Shown here in pieces: positions 60,901-64,000 of a DNA stretch of 64,000 nt (the stretch's first letter is position 1; the number at the start of each line of letters is the position of its first letter). A program made the position numbers and the translations under genes. Below the pieces are notes generated by a model. That model had not been told where the DNA came from. It made no database searches and saw only the letters and a program-made list of their open reading frames with translations. The stretch is from Macrocystis pyrifera. Lineage: Eukaryota > Sar > Phaeophyceae > Laminariales > Laminariaceae. The stretch spans positions 3,203,001 through 3,267,000 of the forward strand of contig JASSKH010000038.1 of the NCBI GenBank assembly GCA_031763025.1, given 5' to 3'.

Positions 60901-62910
60901 GCTTAAGGGAGAGCGTCATGCTGTCGCTGTCGATCGCGCGGCGTTCTGGTCTCGGCTCTCCTGCGCCACTCGCTTGTTGCCCCTGGAACGCACGGCAGAT
61001 AGGCATCAACAGGGCTGTGAGTTACCCCGTAGCTGGTTGGTCATTGTTTGTCGCTTACGGTAATTTTGCGGGTTCGCTTGACTACGAGTATAACTAACTA
61101 CTGTACTACTACGGGGGACCATAGTAAATAGGACCAAATATTGTCAGTAAACATAGGCAAATATATAGGTTTTTATGTATACCATAGGTCCCATTAACTA
61201 TGGACCCCCGTAATATTAGTTGGCCTGGTATTGCAGGTATTTGCGTGCGGTAATTTTTCGGGTTGGCTCGACTTTTTTTTTTTTTTTTTTTTTCCATCAC
61301 TTTTACTTTCCAGCCCACTCGTAGGAGGTTTTACCCTCGACGATCTTCTGGACAAGCCGTGGTCACAGGTGTCGTCCCTTCTCCCCCCCGGTACGTGCCT
61401 TTAGTTTTTATCGCGCATAGGGTTCAGCATTCCCACTGCTCGTCGATTTTCATCGAATGTACAGCTAACTCACGCTCTCGCGCTTTCCGCTAATCAATTT
61501 TACGCAAGAAAAAGTCCCTATGAGCATGCACTCGGTGAGACTCGAACTCACGAGATTGATCTTGATAGGCTCGCGGACCACCTACCAAGCCACCGGGGAC
61601 GCCGGTACTGGAAGTTGCCGACTACTCATCAGTTGGCTGGGTGTTACAGGTAGTTACGCGCGGTAATTACGTGAGGTGGCTTGATTATATATAGGCCGCC
61701 GACTGCGTGTTTCCTATTACGGAGGGCCATAGTAAATAGGACCAAATATTGTTGGTAAAAAAAGCGAAACGTATAGGTTTTTGTGTATACCGCAGGTCCT
61801 ATTAACTATGCACCCCCGTAATAGTACTACTGTAGGCTATATAGGCATTACAGTTATAGTTCCATGCGGTAAGAGCGGTAAGATCACGGGTTGACCGACT
61901 AGTTCTTAGTTGGTTAGGTTGTACAGTAATAGTTACGTGCGGTAAATTTGCGGTTCGCCGACTACTGTAGATATCAGTTGGCTAGGTATTACAGTTTTAG
62001 TTACGTGCGGTAATTTTTCGGGTTGGTTGTCGCCGGCTACTGCTGTAGTTATTAGGTGGCTACAGGTGGCTACAGTACAAGTCCGTGCGGTGTTTTTGAG
62101 AGTTGGCTTGACCAGAAGTCACCGACTAGATATTACCTGGCAGTTGGCTAGGTATTACAGTTATTGCGGGGGGCCATAGTAAACAGGACCAAATATTGTT
62201 GGTAAAAATAGGTAAACATATCGGTTTTCGTGTGTACCGTAGGTCCTATTTACTATGTTCCCCCGTAATAGTAATAGTTGCGTGCGGTTGTTGAGTAAGA
62301 TACCGTGGAAATTGACTCTCGCCCGAGGCCAACCCGGAAGAAAAAAAACGGTACCGAGGACTGCCCTGAATTTTTCACTTACTATCCCCTTCGACGGACG
62401 CCAAACTACTACCTGGTACCAAGTACTGGTAGGGTTTAGTGTTGATCACTCGGCCCTGCATACACCCTTCTCATTGACAGCACACACACCACCCCCTCAC
62501 AGACATGCCTGCGAACATCGTCTCGGTCACCTCGTGCCCAAGGCCAACCCGGAAGAAAAAAACGGTACCGAGGACTGCCCTGAATTTTTCACTTACTATC
62601 CCCTTCGACGGACGCCAAACTACTACCTGGTACCAAGTACTGGTAGGGTTTAGTGTTGATCACTCGGCCCTGCATACACCCTTCTCATTGACAGCACACA
62701 CCACCCCCCCACAGACACGCCTCCGAACATCGTCTCGCTCACCTCGCCAATCATCAAGCTTGCGGGGAGTTTTGCGGTGGAGCTGGCGGTGAATATCTGG
62801 GGATATTTTCCCCACATCCAGCACCGGAACTCGAACGGGAAGTCGACGAGCGCTAGAAAGCTCAAAAAGGCGTTTCTGAGGACCTCGCACAGCCCGGAGT
62901 CTTTCCCCAG
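49137..62910 (-). CDS. Unidentified multi-exon protein gene (3' part, about 730 residues)
   Basis: Ten exons on the minus strand, listed separately, joined with consistent phases and ending in TAA at 49137-49139. I do not recognise the family. The predicted protein is soluble-looking, with Gly/Ser-rich loops and an acidic stretch (EEPHDEEEDDHD) near the C-terminus. No transmembrane segment is obvious. The 5' end lies upstream of 62.9 kb and may be outside the window. Introns are 50 bases to 3 kb and full of MITEs. A conserved eukaryotic protein is plausible because the splice sites are clean and every exon uses one strand; function cannot be assigned from the sequence alone. Confidence 0.65.
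49492..49733 (-). CDS. Unidentified gene, exon 9
   Basis: The acceptor CATCCACAG opens LSTDFCMGRVGVGEGEEPHD, an acidic stretch, then CRIKYGGLAECPDIAGVNLT and PECLPSVASMELPNFTYS to TCG/GTGAGG. Phase 0 at the end. Confidence 0.8.
49998..50106. mobile_element. MITE-1 copy in the exon 9/8 intron
   Basis: TA-flanked; ends TTACGGGGGACCATA and TATGGTCCCCCGTAA. Confidence 0.9.
50460..50690 (+). mobile_element. LINE-B terminus
   Basis: GTGTATGTCGTGTCTGTCGT, AATATCTCTGTGGCTTAGTT, GAAAAATCGGCACGAGTACC and AACGGTTTAATGTGAAGAAC, then a short CA-rich tail. It ends 65 bases before the donor of exon 8. Confidence 0.75.
50756..50962 (-). CDS. Unidentified gene, exon 8
   Basis: The acceptor AATATTCAG and donor CTCACAG/GTAAAT enclose EVAVRGGIGSGRGVFSIKAL, QFALAAKAG, KVKGFDAVFHETMYDDREVE and LTGRGDRPNPLT. 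Phase exact on both sides. Confidence 0.82.
51060..51215. repeat. CGGGTCGGGCC / GGCCCGACCCG inverted low-complexity repeat
   Basis: Complementary short blocks (GAGTCGGGCCA, TGGCCCGACTC) can fold back on each other. No gene seen between 50963 and 51560. Confidence 0.6.
51560..52260. repeat. Diverged tandem repeat, unit about 170-200 bases
   Basis: Four units beginning GGGGACGATAGGGTCCTAT (51582, 51751, 51950, 52133), each with ATCAGAAATC.TTCCATAC, CGGGTCGATACCGC and ACCCCAACCCCACTGACTG. Long frames on both strands are by-products. Confidence 0.8.
52316..52380. repeat. (ACT)n microsatellite
   Basis: ACT/CTA repeats interrupted by TCT and ATC. Confidence 0.9.
52390..52538. mobile_element. MITE-2 copy
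   Basis: Left GTGGTCCCTCTATAGTGCCG, right CCGGCACTATACAAAAACC, with GCTTGGCA and GAATGTGGCA inner blocks. Confidence 0.78.
53366..53671 (+). CDS. Small hypothetical open frame
   Basis: A 101-codon plus-strand frame reading RGKKALAEAFSLAVKTPSKV, RTIVERRQTEEPALM and YERLLARREKKMGEDDNEHN, then stop. The charged composition is protein-like and unlike surrounding sequence. It could be an exon or an old transposase end. There is no family match and it is on the opposite strand to the host gene. Confidence 0.25.
   Translation: MKKNFDKRPRRCFTLRVTNTYDTVLCTSAITAQLDASRRGKKALAEAFSLAVKTPSKVRTIVERRQTEEPALMVTPGLSYERLLARREKKMGEDDNEHNSR
54090..54153 (-). CDS. Unidentified gene, exon 7 (64 bases)
   Basis: EKEAFIVEGLKPKGDEERKR between a strong acceptor TTATTTTGCAG and donor GCAG/GTAAGC. 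One base left over, completed by the next exon. Confidence 0.8.
54240..54360. mobile_element. MITE-3 copy, diverged
   Basis: CTGACTGCAGTCCCG..AAAATTCTAAGTGG..AAAGGGACTGCAGTCC (about 54281-54352), next to a (TA)n run. Confidence 0.65.
54623..54734. mobile_element. MITE-1 copy
   Basis: TA-flanked; ends TTACGGGGGACCATA and TATGGCCCCCCTCAA. Confidence 0.85.
55470..55652 (-). CDS. Unidentified gene, exon 6
   Basis: The acceptor GGGTTCCAG opens GSSVGKAAGYVSNRDAGEFL, then RPLLVSVVGSRVGKVPALPF and WLGDDAISQKGVLGGLKIYA, to AAG/GTGAGC, phase 0. Confidence 0.7.
55817..55939 (-). CDS. Unidentified gene, exon 5 (after a mini-intron)
   Basis: Reads ELVIGPDGWVLPISASHAAR and PNPVDSTVMGPATV to a GTGCAAGG donor. 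It is separated from exon 4 by only 55 bases in another frame. Borders chosen by phase; less certain than the others. Confidence 0.55.
55995..56402 (-). CDS. Unidentified gene, exon 4
   Basis: 136 codons from GAGGACAG: VKPDLLSYEGACQLVRPLEA, RLRHLGSNRDGSMLAVARCC, NHTANVYALM, NVDVDESLFCGGVLVGRAGR and PSELAAKRALAALRKKGVWV. A G run lies directly upstream (56412-56424). Phase 0 at both ends. Confidence 0.75.
57652..57761. mobile_element. MITE-1 copy
   Basis: Ends TTATGGGGGACCATAG and CTATGCCCCCCCCGTAA; left TA present, right flank TC. Confidence 0.85.
57903..57974. repeat. 72-base C tract
   Basis: A pure C run, the longest homopolymer in the window, in the intron after exon 3 of the unidentified gene. 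Length may be imprecise in the assembly. Confidence 0.95.
57997..58252 (-). CDS. Unidentified gene, exon 3
   Basis: The acceptor GTTTTACAG and donor ATGAAG/GTGCGAG enclose LTTTEDFKSLFKDLMDSQSD, a Gly/Ser loop, then ICGFVPSGVMVASQVVLTPV and RPQDVADFIRAMK. Phase matches both neighbours. The 72-base C tract begins 20 bases into the next intron. Confidence 0.75.
58310..59232. repeat. Tandem array of about 130-bp TIR units
   Basis: Units run GTAATCAGAACCAAATATGG, TGTGTAAACGTAGCGGGATA, TACATGGTTTTTGGGTCCAC, GGGTTCTGATTACTATGTGT, TACTATGCCCCCCCGAAATA, then TGTATAAAGTGCGGGGGAAC. Starts fall at about 58372, 58668, 58802, 58938, 59066 and 59190; a stray unit lies at 59634-59755. AATCAGAACC and GGTTCTGATT form inverted pairs within each unit. 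Two units carry CCAGG-type gains at the same TA (58316, 58880). Confidence 0.85.
59412..59627. mobile_element. MITE-1 copy interrupted by another MITE-1
   Basis: The outer copy is split in its centre, AAATATTGTTA / TAGTAAAAACAGG, exactly at a TA. Confidence 0.88.
59452..59556. mobile_element. MITE-1 inserted within MITE-1, TA duplication visible
   Basis: 105 bases from TTACGGGGG to CCCCCGTAA, flanked by TA at 59450-59451 and 59557-59558. Removing the element plus one TA restores the uninterrupted centre of the outer copy. Confidence 0.9.
60245..60450. other. Spacer with GATCTA-rich short repeats
   Basis: AGATCAT / GATCTAT / CATGATCTA words recur over 60130-60400. No gene seen. Confidence 0.5.
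60600..60982 (-). CDS. Unidentified gene, exon 2 of those seen
   Basis: The acceptor CGTTCCAG opens GQQASGAGEPRPERR.., then SMTLSLKLSLVSPVFFGGAG, VQFVVGSLAAAGGSPVWMGP and DGMELEELEETYAEVFEDR, to the consensus donor AGCAC/GTGAGTGGG (phase 2). Confidence 0.72.
61107..61215. mobile_element. MITE-1 copy
   Basis: TA-flanked; ends CTACGGGGGACCATAG and CTATGGACCCCCGTAA. Confidence 0.88.
61271..61607 (-). mobile_element. SINE-A copy, minus strand
   Basis: Full-length tRNA-derived SINE read on the minus strand: GTGGCTTGGTAGGTGGTCCG, GTGAGTTCGAGTCTCACC and the usual body. Poly(A) appears as a T run at 61271-61291. Confidence 0.9.
61715..61823. mobile_element. MITE-1 copy
   Basis: TA-flanked; ends TTACGGAGGGCCATAG and CTATGCACCCCCGTAA. 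Confidence 0.87.
61830..62160. repeat. Diverged tandem repeat, GGCTAGGTATTACAG..TACGTGCGGTAATTT
   Basis: Five or so copies of a 75-95 base unit containing GTTGGCTAGGTATTACAG, AGTTACGTGCGGTAATTT and CGGGTTGGCTTGAC. It continues on both sides of the MITE-1 and SINE-A copies from 61230 on. Confidence 0.75.
62162..62270. mobile_element. MITE-1 copy
   Basis: TA-flanked; ends TTGCGGGGGGCCATAG and CTATGTTCCCCCGTAA. Confidence 0.87.
62327..62755. repeat. Tandem duplication of about 213 bp including an exon border
   Basis: Two direct copies of AGGCCAACCCGGAAG..CTACCTGGTACCAAGTACTG..CATCGTCTCG(G/C)TCACCTCG. Each unit contains a version of the donor site of the 62743 exon; only the right copy joins a coding exon. 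Confidence 0.88.
62743..62910 (-). CDS. Unidentified gene, most upstream exon seen
   Basis: Reads SLGKDSGLCEVLRNAFLSFL, ALVDFPFEFRCWMWGKYPQI and FTASSTAKLPASLMIGE to the donor GGCGAG/GTGAGC, phase 0. The upstream border is unclear. A mutated copy of the 3' border lies in the tandem duplication at 62.33-62.54 kb. Confidence 0.65.
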
Positions 62911-62957
62911 GCTTTTGTTTTTGTTTTGACATGCCACCAGCGGAAAGAGAGGGGGGG

Positions 62958-63135
62958 GCGGGGGGGGGGTGTACTCATGTCAAGCATGTCAGTAGTCGTA
63001 TGACCATAGACCCTCGCACCCCTACAACGTCGGGACGGACCACGTCGGGTTTTCACCGACCAGGCTGACATTGCTTGCACCAAGCTCGAAGTTCCGTTAG
63101 GTTGTTCAGCGAGTCGCATGAGGGGTGAGGGAGAA
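62958..63135 (-). mobile_element. SINE-C copy
   Basis: Minus strand: CATGCGACTCGCTGAACAAC, GGTGAAAACCCGACGTGGTC, GTAGGGGTGCGAGGGTCTAT, GACTACTGAC..GAGTACACC, then a C tract. Confidence 0.75.
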
Positions 63136-63343
63136 AGAGGGCATGGCAGATATTGTGGGCGGGCCAACCATGCTATATTACCAGACCGGTCTTTTGAGGG
63201 GGCGTCAACGCCTCCTTTGGCCTTAAAACCTTTTTAGGACTGCACTTTCGTTCCGGGCACAAACTGCTCGGAGTAGAAACATATGTTTCTGCACAATGCA
63301 GTACTACAGTAAAATCACCATCAAAGAAATTGCATGTACCCCT

Positions 63344-63628
63344 ACGTGCAAGGCTGTTCAGATTTGCACGTAATTTTGTTATCTCCTGGCATCCCGTGTT
63401 CCCACTCGGCACTTTGACCCCGCAGTGGCTGGCCCATGCCTTAAGGCACCCTGCTCCCACTTAGTGGTGCACAAATATAAGCAGCCCTCCGCGGGAGCCG
63501 CCGAAGGCCCAACCCTGGCACCCCGATCCCGCTTGACACCATGTAGGCCATACATATCTACACAACTCCTGCTATACATAAAAAACCATATTGAATTTTA
63601 TGTGCAAATCTGAATGGCTTTGTACGTA
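63344..63628 (-). mobile_element. TIR element family 4, copy 2
   Basis: Ends GGCTGTTCAGATTTGCACGT and TGTGCAAATCTGAATGGC, with inner blocks shared with 9568-9871 in reverse orientation (GGCACTTTGACCCCGCAG, CACCCTGCTCCCAC). No coding capacity. Confidence 0.7.
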
Positions 63629-63629
63629 C

Positions 63630-64000
63630 GTGCGATTTCTCCCGCTCTCCAGGGCTGATTTTCAAGGACATCCACAACTACGATATAACTACGTCGTGGC
63701 AAGCTGAAACTCCGCAGGCTTTACCGGTGGGCCCCAAAGTTGGGGTGGAAACCCGAGGCGTTTTTTTTCCTCGGGTGAGGTTTAGGAACGGAATTGATTA
63801 CACCAGTTGCACCAAGAGAAAGAAACAGTTCGGTTGCAGGAATACATGCATGTAAGCACGCAAAAAGCCGGAACCACTCCTTGCAAGCATTTATTCGACG
63901 AAAATGACGACTTTTGCGTTGATCCACGATAATGTTTCTGTAGGTTGGCCTTCGATTTCGAGACTAAAGCCAACTCACGGGGGGCCAGCCTGCTCCGTAC
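63630..64000. other. Right edge, no gene recognised
   Basis: Unique-looking sequence. GGTGGGCCCCAAAG and CTCGGGTGAGG on the plus strand could be splice-like, but no exon is supported. Confidence 0.4.

Overview
The window looks like nuclear DNA of a photosynthetic eukaryote, most likely a stramenopile (brown-algal-like) alga. Genes are cut into short exons by long introns with GT..AG borders. Non-LTR retrotransposons, SINEs, small TIR elements and microsatellites fill the introns and spacers. One gene is a plant/algal-type PHYLLO fusion of the phylloquinone pathway. There is no operon structure. Taxonomy is inferred from gene content and architecture only.

Region 1 (1 to about 21.3 kb, minus strand) holds most of one gene. 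Fourteen exons read in order as isochorismate synthase (MenF) followed by the start of SEPHCHC synthase (MenD). Almost every neighbouring exon pair agrees in intron phase. The gene runs off the left edge inside MenD. Its introns carry two LINE copies in opposite orientation, a clean 1.92 kb hAT-like element with an 8-bp target duplication, C-tract-ended SINEs and several microsatellites. Several exons contain in-frame low-complexity expansions.

Region 2 (about 21.3 to 49 kb) has no convincing host gene. It is a graveyard of a second LINE family (LINE-B: AP-endonuclease plus reverse transcriptase, with AAC-rich tails), tRNA-derived SINEs with poly(A) tails, segmental duplications, a 1.3 kb-arm inverted repeat and minisatellites.

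Region 3 (about 49.1 to 62.9 kb, minus strand) holds a second multi-exon gene. Ten phase-compatible exons give about 730 residues ending at a stop codon. I do not recognise the protein. Its introns hold many TA-flanked MITEs, a tandem array of about 130-bp TIR units and a 72-base C tract.

Main hunt results: (a) a LINE and a SINE family that share a GAGTAC..CCCC 3' end, suggesting C-tailed or C-tract-targeted retrotransposition; (b) a hAT-like element built largely from imperfect TAACATTATGTTA palindromes; (c) dispersed 9-bp palindromes TACCWGGTA and 10-bp CTATTAATAG that, compared with sibling repeat copies, look like excision footprints at TA dinucleotides; (d) a MITE inserted in its own family member, which directly shows TA target duplication. 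Splice sites were read by eye; no alignment or search was run.
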